In this document: piece by piece, positions 24,565 to 32,961 of the stretch | Position numbering within the stretch: the stretch's first letter is position 1 | Layout of the letters: each line of letters starts with the position of its first letter | DNA from: JBKBKC01 sp046294265 | Lineage (GTDB): Bacteria > Pseudomonadota > Alphaproteobacteria > Rhodobacterales > Rhodobacteraceae | Reading direction: 5' to 3' | Length of the DNA: 64,000 nt | Assembly (NCBI GenBank): GCA_046294265.1 | Contig: JBKBKC010000003.1 | Location: 260,638 to 324,637 of the forward strand | The notes under the pieces: model-generated | Databases searched by the model: none | What the model was told of the DNA's origin: nothing | What the model saw: the letters and a program-made list of their open reading frames with translations, nothing else | Program-made: the position numbers and the translations under genes

Positions 24565-25509
24565 TCAGACGAGTTCGAGGGCGTCCGTATCCTCATCCTC
24601 GTCCATCACCATGTCCTCGTTCTCGACAGGGACGGAGGGCAACGTGTCTGCGCCCGAAACAGGCTCTAGGCTGGGGTCCAGGACGCCTGTCGCGAAGTTG
24701 TAGTAGCCAAGTTCGTAGGGACCATTCGAAAACGCCGACCCTTCGGTGCCGTAGATGATGGCCTTCACGGGTTCCGCGTCGCAAAGCTGGCTATCGGTAA
24801 AGCGCGGGTCCGGCTGCAGCAAGCGTTCATCCAGTGTCGCTACATAGTCGGCAAACGTCGGCGTATCCAGCCCGGTGTCCGCACGCGTGACAGGATAGAA
24901 GTCGTCGATCTCGCCATTGCCAGAGAAGTCCACGCCGAACGTTATACTCGTCACCTGCTGATCGAACTGCGTCAGATCGGGGTAGTTCTCGCTCACAGGT
25001 GTGGCACAGACATCGCAATCATCGTCGCAGTCGTCATCATCGTCATCGTCATCGTCATCGTCGAAGACATCCGTTCCGGGCGTCACCGCCTTGATCGACC
25101 CTCCCGGCGTGCTGGTGGATGTCGCGCGAATGCCCAGGAAGGCCACATCGTCGAGGCTGTCGATCGGCAATGCGATCTCCAGCGTCCCGCCTGCCTGCAG
25201 GAAGGTCGCCTTGTTGGCGCCTGCCCGCCCGAGGCCCGGGTCGCTCAGCTTGAGCGCGCCGTCCCACTGCACCGGCTGTCCTTCATATTGCGTGCCGCCG
25301 CCGTTCATGTTCAGCGGTCCGTGAAGCGACGCGCTGCGCCCGGCCATCACATCGTCGCCCCAGTAGATCGCGTTGATGTCGGCCCGACCCTCGGTCACCT
25401 GAATGGTCGCCCGAAATACACCATCCTCGCCTTGCGCGACGGTGATCGTGTAGGACAGCCCATTGCCGTCGAATGAGAAAACTTTGGCTGTAGGCGATGG
25501 GTCAGGCAT
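24565..25509 (-). CDS. Asp-run hypothetical protein
   Basis: I do not recognise this 314-residue protein. It has no signal peptide. The N-terminal half (about residues 1-140) looks like a beta-rich domain. A run of eleven Asp followed by CDDDCDVC lies near residues 150-168 and is encoded by a GTCATC-type DNA repeat. The C-terminal half includes SITFGVDFSGNGEIDDFYPV, similar to a calcium-binding EF-hand/dockerin-like loop, and the end is acidic again (ENEDMVMDEDEDTDALELV). Composition suggests an acidic, possibly calcium-dependent, exported protein with a non-classical route; this is inference. Confidence 0.65.
   Translation of the reverse strand: MPDPSPTAKVFSFDGNGLSYTITVAQGEDGVFRATIQVTEGRADINAIYWGDDVMAGRSASLHGPLNMNGGGTQYEGQPVQWDGALKLSDPGLGRAGANKATFLQAGGTLEIALPIDSLDDVAFLGIRATSTSTPGGSIKAVTPGTDVFDDDDDDDDDDDCDDDCDVCATPVSENYPDLTQFDQQVTSITFGVDFSGNGEIDDFYPVTRADTGLDTPTFADYVATLDERLLQPDPRFTDSQLCDAEPVKAIIYGTEGSAFSNGPYELGYYNFATGVLDPSLEPVSGADTLPSVPVENEDMVMDEDEDTDALELV
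25030..25064. repeat. Short tandem GTCATC repeat inside the Asp-run gene
   Basis: The plus strand reads a tandem array of GTCATC/GTCATCATC units, coding on the minus strand for an uninterrupted Asp run. Such a repeat can change length by slippage in steps that keep the frame (three or six bases), changing only the number of acidic residues. Confidence 0.7.
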
Positions 25510-25722
25510 CGCTGATCTCCCTCAAGTTGAAACGAAATGATCCATGTCAACCAAGGGCATAGGCCTTGGTTTGGCGCCGAATACGCCACAGTTTCGCCGT
25601 ACACTTTTTTAAGCCACGCGTCCAAGCCGACCTTTCAAACACTGTGTTTCCCATCGCGTCAAAATGGCGCGCGCGGGCTGGCCCACCGTGACGGCAGGAC
25701 TAGGTCCATTCGGAGGTATGCT

Positions 25723-26400
25723 ATGGGAGAAAACATGCGGCGTGTATTGATTGTCGGGGCGAGCGGCGGCATAGGCGCAGCCCTCGGCAGGGCCGCGACA
25801 GCCCGCGGTGATGAGATCACCGGGATGTCACGCCGCGATCATGGGTTGGATGTGACAGACGAGGCCAGCATCATCGCCGCCCTCGCCCCCCTGACCCCAC
25901 CCTACGACCTGATCATGGTGGCCACAGGCGCCCTCGCTCCGCCGGGTCAGGGCCCCGAGAAATCGCTGCGTGCCCTCGACCCCGGCCAGATCGCGGCCCA
26001 GTTCGCGCTGAATGCCACGGGGCCCGCGCTGGTTCTAAAACACGCCTTGCGTCTTATGCCCCGCGACGCGCGCAGCACCTTCGCGGCGCTCTCGGCCCGG
26101 GTCGGCTCCATCGGCGACAATGCGTTGGGGGGCTGGTATTCCTATCGCGCCTCCAAGGCCGCCCTGAACCAATTGCTGCACACGGCGGCCATCGAAATCG
26201 CCCGCTCCCACCGCCAGGCGGTCATCGCCGCCCTGCATCCTGGCACTGTTGACACGGGCTTTGGCGCCGAGTTCCACAAGGGGCGTGAGACTGTCCCCCC
26301 CGACACCGCCGCCGCCGACCTTCTGGCCGTGATCGACCGCCTGACCCCCGCCGATTCCGGAGGTTTCTTCGACTATGCGGGCAACCGGATCCCATGGTGA
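25723..26400 (+). CDS. Short-chain dehydrogenase/reductase (CsgA-like)
   Basis: The 225-residue protein is an SDR: NAD(P)-binding GASGGIGAALGRAA near the N-terminus, NATGP in the middle and the catalytic Tyr/Lys in YSYRASKAALNQL. The pattern resembles the CsgA/C-factor group. CGGAGG lies six bases before ATG 25723; ATG 25735 is an alternative. The 3' end overlaps the photolyase start by seven bases, so the two are probably co-translated. Substrate unknown. Confidence 0.88.
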   Translation: MGENMRRVLIVGASGGIGAALGRAATARGDEITGMSRRDHGLDVTDEASIIAALAPLTPPYDLIMVATGALAPPGQGPEKSLRALDPGQIAAQFALNATGPALVLKHALRLMPRDARSTFAALSARVGSIGDNALGGWYSYRASKAALNQLLHTAAIEIARSHRQAVIAALHPGTVDTGFGAEFHKGRETVPPDTAAADLLAVIDRLTPADSGGFFDYAGNRIPW

Positions 26401-27926
26401 CGCCCCGCCTGATCCTGGTGCTGGGGGACCAACTGACCGACACCGTTGCCGCCCTGCGCGCCGCCGACCCCGCCCGCGACGTGGTGGTGATGGCCGAGGT
26501 CCTGGCCGAGGCGACCTATGCTCCACACCACCCGCAAAAGATTGCGCTTTTCCTCGCGGCCATGCGCAATTTCTCGGCGCATCTGGCGGCGCAGGGCTGG
26601 CGCGTCGCCTACACGCGCCTTGACGATCCCGCCAACACCCAGTCGATCCCCGGCGAACTGATCCGCCGCGCCGCTGAAACCGGAGCCGGCGAGGTTCTCG
26701 CCACCCGCCCCGGCGAGTGGCGCCTGATCGCGGCGCTGGACGGCTGCCCGATCCCCGTCACCCAGCTTCCGGACGACCGGTTCCTCTGCTCCGACGCCGA
26801 ATTCTCCACCTGGGCCGAGGGGCGAAAAGCGCTGCGGATGGAGTATTTCTACCGCGACATGCGCCGCAAGACCGGCCTGATGATGGAGGGTGACAAGCCG
26901 GCGGGCGGCCAGTGGAACTTCGACCACGACAACCGCAAGCGCGCCACCCCCGACCTGACGCGCGCCCGCCCGCTGACCTTTGCCCCGGATGAGGATACCG
27001 AAGAGGTCCTTGCCCTGGTCGAGACCCGCTTCCCCTCCAACTTCGGTCGTCTGCGCCCCTTTGGCTGGGCCACCGATCGCGCGGGGGCGCTGGCCGCCCT
27101 CGACCATTTCGCCACCCACGCCCTGCCGCGCTTTGGCGACGAGCAGGACGCGATGCTGACGGATGACCCGACGCTCAGCCATTCACTGCTATCGCCCTAC
27201 CTGAACCTCGGCCTTCTCGGCTGGCGCGAAGTCTGCGAGCGGGTGGAACAGGAATGGCGGGCGGGGCGCGCACCCATCAACGCCGCCGAAGGCTTTATCC
27301 GCCAGATCATCGGCTGGCGCGAATTCATCCGCGGCGTCTATTTCCGCGAAGGGCCTGACTACACCACGCGCAATGCCCTCGGGGCCACCCGCGCCCTGCC
27401 CCCCGCCTATTGGGGGGGTGAGACCCGCATGACCTGCCTCAGGGCGGCGGTCGGCCAGACCCGCGACCTCGCTTATGCCCACCATATCCAGCGCCTGATG
27501 GTCACCGGCAATTTCGCGATGCTTGCGGGGGTGGACCCGGGCCAGGTGCATGAATGGTATCTGTCGGTCTATATCGACGCGCTGGAATGGGTCGAGGCGC
27601 CAAATGTCATCGGGATGAGCCAGTTCGCCGATGGCGGCGTGGTCGGCTCCAAACCCTATGCCGCCTCGGGGGCCTACATCGACCGCATGTCCGACCACTG
27701 CGGCACCTGCCACTACCGCGTGAAGGACCGTTCCGGCCCCCGCGCCTGCCCCTTGAACCCGCTTTACTGGGATTTCCTGTTGCGCCACCGCGAAAGGTTC
27801 CAGGGAAATCCCCGCATGGCGCAGATGTATCGCACCTGGGACCGGATGGATGAAGGGCACCGGACGACCGTGCTGGCAGATGCCGCAAGCATCCTTGCCC
27901 GGCTGGATGCGGGCGGGGTGGTGTAG
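26394..27926 (+). CDS. FeS-containing bacterial (6-4) photolyase / cryptochrome-like protein (FeS-BCP)
   Basis: The 510-residue protein belongs to the photolyase/cryptochrome group with an iron-sulfur cluster (PhrB of Agrobacterium, CryB of Rhodobacter). Four cysteines at 348, 436, 439 and 452 have the same spacing as the cluster ligands I recall for PhrB (350, 438, 441, 454). The N-terminal domain begins RLILVLGDQLTD; the FAD-binding region includes GWREFIRGVYF and IDALEWVEAPNVIGMSQFAD. Likely role: light-driven repair of (6-4) photoproducts, or blue-light signalling. It overlaps the upstream SDR gene by seven bases. Confidence 0.93.
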   Translation: MVTPRLILVLGDQLTDTVAALRAADPARDVVVMAEVLAEATYAPHHPQKIALFLAAMRNFSAHLAAQGWRVAYTRLDDPANTQSIPGELIRRAAETGAGEVLATRPGEWRLIAALDGCPIPVTQLPDDRFLCSDAEFSTWAEGRKALRMEYFYRDMRRKTGLMMEGDKPAGGQWNFDHDNRKRATPDLTRARPLTFAPDEDTEEVLALVETRFPSNFGRLRPFGWATDRAGALAALDHFATHALPRFGDEQDAMLTDDPTLSHSLLSPYLNLGLLGWREVCERVEQEWRAGRAPINAAEGFIRQIIGWREFIRGVYFREGPDYTTRNALGATRALPPAYWGGETRMTCLRAAVGQTRDLAYAHHIQRLMVTGNFAMLAGVDPGQVHEWYLSVYIDALEWVEAPNVIGMSQFADGGVVGSKPYAASGAYIDRMSDHCGTCHYRVKDRSGPRACPLNPLYWDFLLRHRERFQGNPRMAQMYRTWDRMDEGHRTTVLADAASILARLDAGGVV

Positions 27927-28072
27927 CAACACAGCGTCACCTTCGGCGCGCTTCCGGTCCGCCGCCCGGAATGCCTGCCGCTGGCGTTCGCGACACTTTT
28001 CGATACGTTGCCGTCATGGGATGCGCGGCGTGCACGCACGCTGCCTTTGGATTCCAGGATGGGACGGCGACC

Positions 28073-28480
28073 ATGTTGGAACGGAAAGACTGGCAGCCGC
28101 AGCCCGGCGTGCCCGCCGATGACCTGGACAAGCTGACGGCGGCTGCTGCACTCGCGTTGCCAGAGGATTATCTGTCGTTCCTGCGTGTCTCAAACGGAGG
28201 CGAGGGGCCCCTGTCGGTTCACCCCCTGTGGCTGGTGCTCGATCCCGCAGCACTTGTTGTGGAGGCTCTGACGGAAGGATGGTTTGCCGAGTTCTTTCCG
28301 GGCTTTGTCGTGATCGGACTCAATGGTGCGGGCGAGGCGGTCGCTTTCGACACGCGCTCGGGCAGCGTGCAGGGGTTGATCCATTTCGACATGACGGACA
28401 TCGATCTCGACGAAAGCGTGCAGCCGCTCGCCCCGTCATTTGCGGCGCTGCTGGATTTGCTGGAGGATAAAGCGGCATGA
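28073..28480 (+). CDS. SMI1/KNR4 (SUKH)-like protein
   Basis: The 135-residue product contains LPEDYLSFLRVSNGGEGPLS followed by a hydrophobic strand, the classical start of the SUKH (SMI1/KNR4) fold, and later GFVVIGLNGAGEAVAFDTRSG. SUKH proteins are often immunity proteins to nuclease-type toxins, but many are orphans with unknown roles. No toxin gene is recognisable next to it. ATG 28073 is chosen; an upstream in-frame start at 27971 adds a Cys-rich leader with no family resemblance. It precedes the leucine-rich/zinc-ribbon protein on the same strand. Confidence 0.7.
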   Translation: MLERKDWQPQPGVPADDLDKLTAAAALALPEDYLSFLRVSNGGEGPLSVHPLWLVLDPAALVVEALTEGWFAEFFPGFVVIGLNGAGEAVAFDTRSGSVQGLIHFDMTDIDLDESVQPLAPSFAALLDLLEDKAA

Positions 28481-28646
28481 ACCCTGCCCCGGCATGCCTT
28501 CGTTACAGGGACGCTCTGCACATGCGTGCCACGCCTCAGCACGGCTGATCGTCACCAATGAACCAACCGGCGCGCAGGACGCACGAAGCCTTGAAAGAAC
28601 GGGTTGGCGTCGCGTAGCCTCGCACCTGGGGAAGTTGAGGGATCGC

Positions 28647-29357
28647 ATGGATGAAGCACGTCAGGTCTTTCAGACGCTGGATCGCCTGAAAGGCGTTTCG
28701 CCGGAGTTGTTCCACTCTCGCGGCACCGTGGGCGACCACCCCGGCCCCTCCCACACGGACTGGCACCTGCAAGGCGTCCTTCCTCCCCCGGGCATTGTCT
28801 TTCCACATGTGAGGCGGCTGTTTCTTGAGGACGTCAGGCGCCTGCTGTCGCTGGGTTGGCTGGCGGGCTTTCCCAATCTCGACACCTTGTGGATTTTCCA
28901 GTCTGACAATCTGTCCGACCTTGACGGGATCGAGGGCGCCCCGAACCTGCGGTCGTTGACCATCTGGCCGAGCATGAGTGGCACCGTCATGCTGGATAGC
29001 CTTGCGCCCTTGCAGTCGTTGACCTTGCTGGAAGTGGTCATCCTGGCGTGCAAGACGCGCGACGGTCTGCTGGCGCCCCTGACGGCACTCCCCCGGCTCA
29101 AGACCGTCTTTTTCCCCAACGCCTATCCCTGGGAAGACATCGCGCGGTTCGAGGCGCGCCATCCCGATGTCAATTTCGGCTGGAAAGGTGGCGTGATCCA
29201 TGAGGCGAACCCGGGCGTTCTGCGGTGCCGAACCTGTCAGGCGCCGCAATCCATGCTGACGGGCAAGGGGCTCAGGCTCGCCTGTCCGGCATGCGACGCC
29301 ACCTATATTGCAAAGCACCTCCAGCGCTACCGGAGGATCGCGCAAGGCCGGGCCTAG
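28647..29357 (+). CDS. Hypothetical protein with leucine-rich central part and C-terminal zinc ribbon
   Basis: I do not recognise a family. The 236-residue protein has a helical N-terminus (MDEARQVFQTLDRLKGVSPE), a centre with regularly spaced strands of the LxxLxLxx type (FPNLDTLWIF, APNLRSLTIW, LQSLTLLEVV, LPRLKTVFF) that look like degenerate leucine-rich repeats, and a C-terminal CRTC...CPAC zinc-ribbon candidate. GAGGGA lies before ATG 28647. It follows the SUKH-like gene by 166 bases and may form a pair with it. An immunity or protein-binding role is only a guess. Confidence 0.6.
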   Translation: MDEARQVFQTLDRLKGVSPELFHSRGTVGDHPGPSHTDWHLQGVLPPPGIVFPHVRRLFLEDVRRLLSLGWLAGFPNLDTLWIFQSDNLSDLDGIEGAPNLRSLTIWPSMSGTVMLDSLAPLQSLTLLEVVILACKTRDGLLAPLTALPRLKTVFFPNAYPWEDIARFEARHPDVNFGWKGGVIHEANPGVLRCRTCQAPQSMLTGKGLRLACPACDATYIAKHLQRYRRIAQGRA

Positions 29358-29382
29358 CAGCCCGCCACACCGGCGCCAGCCG

Positions 29383-30813
29383 CTAGGGCTGCGTCCCGCT
29401 GCCCGCGTCCGCCGCAGGTCCGGTCAACAGGCCCTCGGTCCACTCCCCCGCCGCTTCCTGGCCGCCTGCGTAGCGCAGGACGCCCTGCCCATGCCGCTTG
29501 CCTGCCAGGAATGCGCCCTCATAGACATCGCCTGTGGCATAGGTCGCGATGCCCGCCCCCTGCATCTGCCCCCCGACCCATTCGCCCACATAGCGAAACC
29601 CGTCGGTCATGCGCAGCTCTCCCGTTCCCTCGCGCCGGCCTGCGCGGAAGTCGCCGGTATAGACGGAGCCATCGGGATAGGTCGCTTCGCCCGGGCCATC
29701 GAATTCGCCTGCCACCCACTGGCCGGAATGGCGGGTGCCATCGGGCCAGGCCATGACGCCCTCGCCATGTGGCCTGGCGCTGCGGAACGCGCCCTCATAG
29801 ACTTGGCCGTTCGCATAGACCGCGCGGCCCGGCCCCTCGATTGTTCCGCCAATCCAGGTGCCCTCGAACAGCGATCCGTCCGGGTAGGCGATGCGACCCG
29901 GCCCCTCCGGGTCACCGCCGCGCAGCATGCCCTCGAACACCGCGCCATCGGGATAGGTCAGCCGACCCTGCCCCTCGATCCGCCCCTCGACCCATTCCCC
30001 GTCATAGACATAGCCTTCGGGGCCCTCGAACAGCCCGCGCCCGTGGCGCTGGTCGGCAAGGAACGCGCCCTCGTAGCTGTCGCCGTTGGCATAGCTGACG
30101 CGGCCCTGTCCCACCCGCTGGCCATTGGCGAAACCGCCCTCATAGACATCACCGTTGGCCTGGGTCAGGCGGCCCGCTCCGTTGATCTGCCCGTCCTGCC
30201 AGTCGCCGACATAGGTCAGCCCCTCGGGCGTGGTCAGCGTGCCCTTGCCCTGCCGCTGTCCGTCAACCAGATCGCCCTCATAGACGGCCCCGTCGGCATA
30301 GGCGATCCGCGCCCGGCCTTGCATCGCGCCCTGCACCCAGGTCCCTTCATAGCGCGCGCCGCCGGGCGCCTGTCGCACGCCCGGCCCCTCGGGCACACCA
30401 TCGACAAACGCGCCGCTGTGCACCGTGCCATCGGCGTATCGCGCAGTACCTTCGCCGGTCATGCGGCCATCCGTCCAGGTGCCCTCGTAGCTGCCACCGT
30501 CCGGGTGAACGATGCGGCCCTGCCCCTCGGGCTTGCCGGTCTCGAACGCGCCCTCGTAGACCGAGCCGGTGGGATAGCGTGCGCGCCCCTGGCCCCGGAT
30601 CTGCCCCGCCTGCCATTCGCCCTCATATTCAAAGCCCGAGGGCAGCCGGTAAATCCCGCGCCCGTCCGGAAGACCGTCCCGGAAGGTGCCCTCATAGACC
30701 GAGCCATCGTCATACTGCTTGGTCAGGACATCCTGCGCCTGCGCGCCCGGGCCCAGCATCAGCACCACCACCAGCACCCCGGCGCGGAGCCAGCCCCTTT
30801 CGATCCCGACCAT
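29383..30813 (-). CDS. Secreted MORN-repeat protein with 18 tandem repeats
   Basis: The 476-residue product has a signal peptide (LRAGVLVVVLMLGPGAQAQ) and then eighteen consecutive 23-residue MORN repeats from about residue 40 to 453, plus a partial nineteenth, with no insertion between them. A typical unit is YEGTWTDGRMTGEGTARYAD. MORN repeats bind lipids or proteins in other systems; a periplasmic scaffold or lipid-contacting rod is possible. GGGAGA precedes ATG 30813; an earlier in-frame ATG at 30846 is less likely. The gene is convergent with the zinc-ribbon gene and divergent from nadE. Confidence 0.9.
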   Translation of the reverse strand: MVGIERGWLRAGVLVVVLMLGPGAQAQDVLTKQYDDGSVYEGTFRDGLPDGRGIYRLPSGFEYEGEWQAGQIRGQGRARYPTGSVYEGAFETGKPEGQGRIVHPDGGSYEGTWTDGRMTGEGTARYADGTVHSGAFVDGVPEGPGVRQAPGGARYEGTWVQGAMQGRARIAYADGAVYEGDLVDGQRQGKGTLTTPEGLTYVGDWQDGQINGAGRLTQANGDVYEGGFANGQRVGQGRVSYANGDSYEGAFLADQRHGRGLFEGPEGYVYDGEWVEGRIEGQGRLTYPDGAVFEGMLRGGDPEGPGRIAYPDGSLFEGTWIGGTIEGPGRAVYANGQVYEGAFRSARPHGEGVMAWPDGTRHSGQWVAGEFDGPGEATYPDGSVYTGDFRAGRREGTGELRMTDGFRYVGEWVGGQMQGAGIATYATGDVYEGAFLAGKRHGQGVLRYAGGQEAAGEWTEGLLTGPAADAGSGTQP

Positions 30814-30982
30814 CCGCGTCTCTCCCACTGTGCACATCGCTGCCATCGACCGCGCGAACCTAACCGTTGCGCCCCCGGCCTGACAAGCATCGCGCCGGGT
30901 GCGGGCCGCATCCCGCAGCCCCTTTCCCCGGCCTGCGGTTCTGCTAGGTCTGCTCTAGCCTGCCCTGAAACGGATGCCGCCG

Positions 30983-32638
30983 ATGACCCAGACCTTCCGC
31001 CTCACGCTGGCACAATTGAACCCCACCGTGGGCGATCTGGCGGGCAATGCCGAGCGTGCCTTTGCCGCCTGGGAGGCGGGGCGCGCGGCGGGGGCCGACC
31101 TGGTGGCGCTGCCAGAAATGTTCATCACCGGCTACCAGACGCAGGACCTGATCCTGAAACCCGCCTTCCAGGCGGCGGCTGCGGCGGCGATCGCGGCATT
31201 GGCGGCCCGCTGTTCGGATGGCCCGGCGCTTGGCATCGGGGGGCCTGCGCTGCGGGACGGGCGGCTTTACAACGCCTATCACATCCTGCAGGGCGGCAAG
31301 GTGACGGCCACGGTCCTCAAGCATCACCTTCCGAATGACGGTGTTTTCGACGAAAAGCGCCTGTTCAGCCCGGCCGACGTGGCCGGCCCCGTGCGCGTGG
31401 GGCCGCTGCGGATCGGGGTGCCGATCTGCGAGGATGCCTGGCACCCTGACGTGGCCGAGACGCTGGCCGAGACGGGCGCGCAGATCCTGCTGGTGCCCAA
31501 CGGGTCACCCTATCACCGGGGCAAGCTGACCGAGCGGCTCAACCTGATGGTGGCGCGGGTGGTCGAGACGGGGCTGCCGCTGGTCTATCTGAACATGACG
31601 GGCGGGCAGGATGACCAGGTGTTCGACGGGGCCTCGCTGGTCCTGAACCCCGGCGGGCGGCTCGCGGCGCAATTGCCGCAGTTCGAGGATTGCATCGCCC
31701 ATATCGATTTCACCCAGACGCCCGAGGGTTGGCGCGCGGGGCAGGGGATGATGGCGGCGATCCCGCGCAGCCATGAGGCGGACTATCGCGCGATGGTGAT
31801 GGGGTTGTCGGATTACCTCGGGAAATCAGGGATTTCCAAAGTCCTGCTCGGCCTTTCGGGGGGGGTGGACTCGGCGCTGGTGGCGGCGGTGGCTGCGGAT
31901 GCGGTGGGGCCGGAAAACGTGCGCTGCGTGATGCTGCCGTCGCGCTTTACCTCCGATCACAGCCTCGAGGATGCGGGCGAGGTGGCGCGGCGCTTGGGCG
32001 CGCGGCTGGATACGGTGCCCATCGGCGGGGCGCAGGGTGCTGTGGGCGAGGCGCTGGCGGACCTGTTTGCGGGCACGACGGAAGGGATCGCGGAGGAGAA
32101 CATCCAGAGCCGGTTGCGCGGCCTGATGCTGATGGCGTTGTCGAACAAGTTTGGCGAGATGCTGCTGACCACCGGCAACAAGTCCGAGGTGGCGGTGGGT
32201 TACGCCACCATCTATGGCGATATGGCGGGCGGATATAACCCTTTGAAAGACCTCTATAAAACCCGCGTATTCGATGCCTGCCGCTGGCGCAACGCCAATC
32301 ATCGGCCCTGGATGAAGGCCCCGGCGGGCGAGGTGATCCCCCCCCGCGTGATCGAGAAACCCCCCAGCGCAGAGTTGCGCGACGACCAGAAGGACGAGGA
32401 TTCGCTGCCCCCCTATCCGGTGCTCGACGCCATTCTGGAGGGACTGGTGGACCGCGACCTGTCGGTGGCCGAGGTGGAGGCGATGGGGTTCGACCGGGCG
32501 ATGGTGCTGCGGGTTCAGGGGCTTCTCTTCGCTTCGGAATGGAAGCGCTACCAGTCCGCCCCTGGCACCCGGCTGACCGCCCGCGCCTTTGGCACCGACA
32601 GGCGGTATCCGCTGGTGCAGCGCTGGCGCGACGGCTGA
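30983..32638 (+). CDS. nadE: Glutamine-dependent NAD+ synthetase
   Basis: The 551-residue enzyme has two domains: an N-terminal nitrilase-type glutaminase with the triad Glu (VALPEMFITGY), Lys (LKHHLPNDG) and Cys (VPICEDAW), and a C-terminal ATP-pyrophosphatase NAD synthase with the PP-loop LGLSGGVDSALVA. It makes NAD from deamido-NAD with ammonia from glutamine. ATG 30983 gives the usual TFRLTLAQLNPTVGDLAGN start; ATG 30974 lies three codons upstream. Followed by a gap containing a methylase fragment. Confidence 0.95.
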   Translation: MTQTFRLTLAQLNPTVGDLAGNAERAFAAWEAGRAAGADLVALPEMFITGYQTQDLILKPAFQAAAAAAIAALAARCSDGPALGIGGPALRDGRLYNAYHILQGGKVTATVLKHHLPNDGVFDEKRLFSPADVAGPVRVGPLRIGVPICEDAWHPDVAETLAETGAQILLVPNGSPYHRGKLTERLNLMVARVVETGLPLVYLNMTGGQDDQVFDGASLVLNPGGRLAAQLPQFEDCIAHIDFTQTPEGWRAGQGMMAAIPRSHEADYRAMVMGLSDYLGKSGISKVLLGLSGGVDSALVAAVAADAVGPENVRCVMLPSRFTSDHSLEDAGEVARRLGARLDTVPIGGAQGAVGEALADLFAGTTEGIAEENIQSRLRGLMLMALSNKFGEMLLTTGNKSEVAVGYATIYGDMAGGYNPLKDLYKTRVFDACRWRNANHRPWMKAPAGEVIPPRVIEKPPSAELRDDQKDEDSLPPYPVLDAILEGLVDRDLSVAEVEAMGFDRAMVLRVQGLLFASEWKRYQSAPGTRLTARAFGTDRRYPLVQRWRDG

Positions 32639-32823
32639 AAAACGGCGTCGGGTTTGTGTATGTTCCGCGTCGGCCTTGCGTCGGCTTTGCGTACCGACAC
32701 GCGTCGGGACAAGTTGTCTGGACAATTTTGCCTGCGGGGGGCGGTTGGCAGGCCGCGCGGAGCGTGGTGAACCCTTGCGTCGCCGCGATCCGGCAGGTTC
32801 GCGGGGCAGCGGCGGAGGGGGGG
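32639..32823. other. Gap between nadE and methylase remnant
   Basis: No gene is supported. The stretch holds three near-copies of GCGTCGGG/GCGTCGGC within 50 bases and a less GC-rich patch (AAGTTGTCTGGACAATTTTG from about 32711) whose TTGTC/GACAA arms form a small inverted repeat. Nothing else is recognisable. Confidence 0.4.
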
Positions 32824-32958
32824 ATGATCCATCTCTACGACAGCGACAACCTGACCGTCCTGCGCGACAGCATCCGGGAAGAGACGGAGGACCTCATCTA
32901 CCTCGACCGGCCCTTCAACTCGAACGCCAGCAATAACGTGCTGTTCAAGGGCGCACAC
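32824..32958 (+). pseudogene. 5' remnant of a site-specific DNA methyltransferase
   Basis: From ATG 32824, preceded by GGAGG, the frame reads MIHLYDSDNLTVLRDSI, then LIYLDRPFNSNASNNVLFKG. This is the N-terminus of adenine/cytosine-N4 methylases, with DPPFNSN altered to DRPFNSN in the catalytic motif. Similarity stops at about residue 45, where the sequence runs into the 3' end of the tetR gene on the other strand. A 3' remnant of the same type of enzyme lies at 44714-45209. Confidence 0.75.
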
Positions 32959-32961
32959 CGA

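Noticed and set aside
29383..30813. CRISPR or satellite array suggested by the 69-base DNA period
   Set aside because: The period is that of 23-residue coding repeats with diverged DNA; there are no identical repeats separated by unique spacers.
29308..31338. 676-codon plus-strand frame across the MORN gene and nadE start
   Set aside because: Antisense to the eighteen MORN repeats; its own internal periodicity is a mirror of them.
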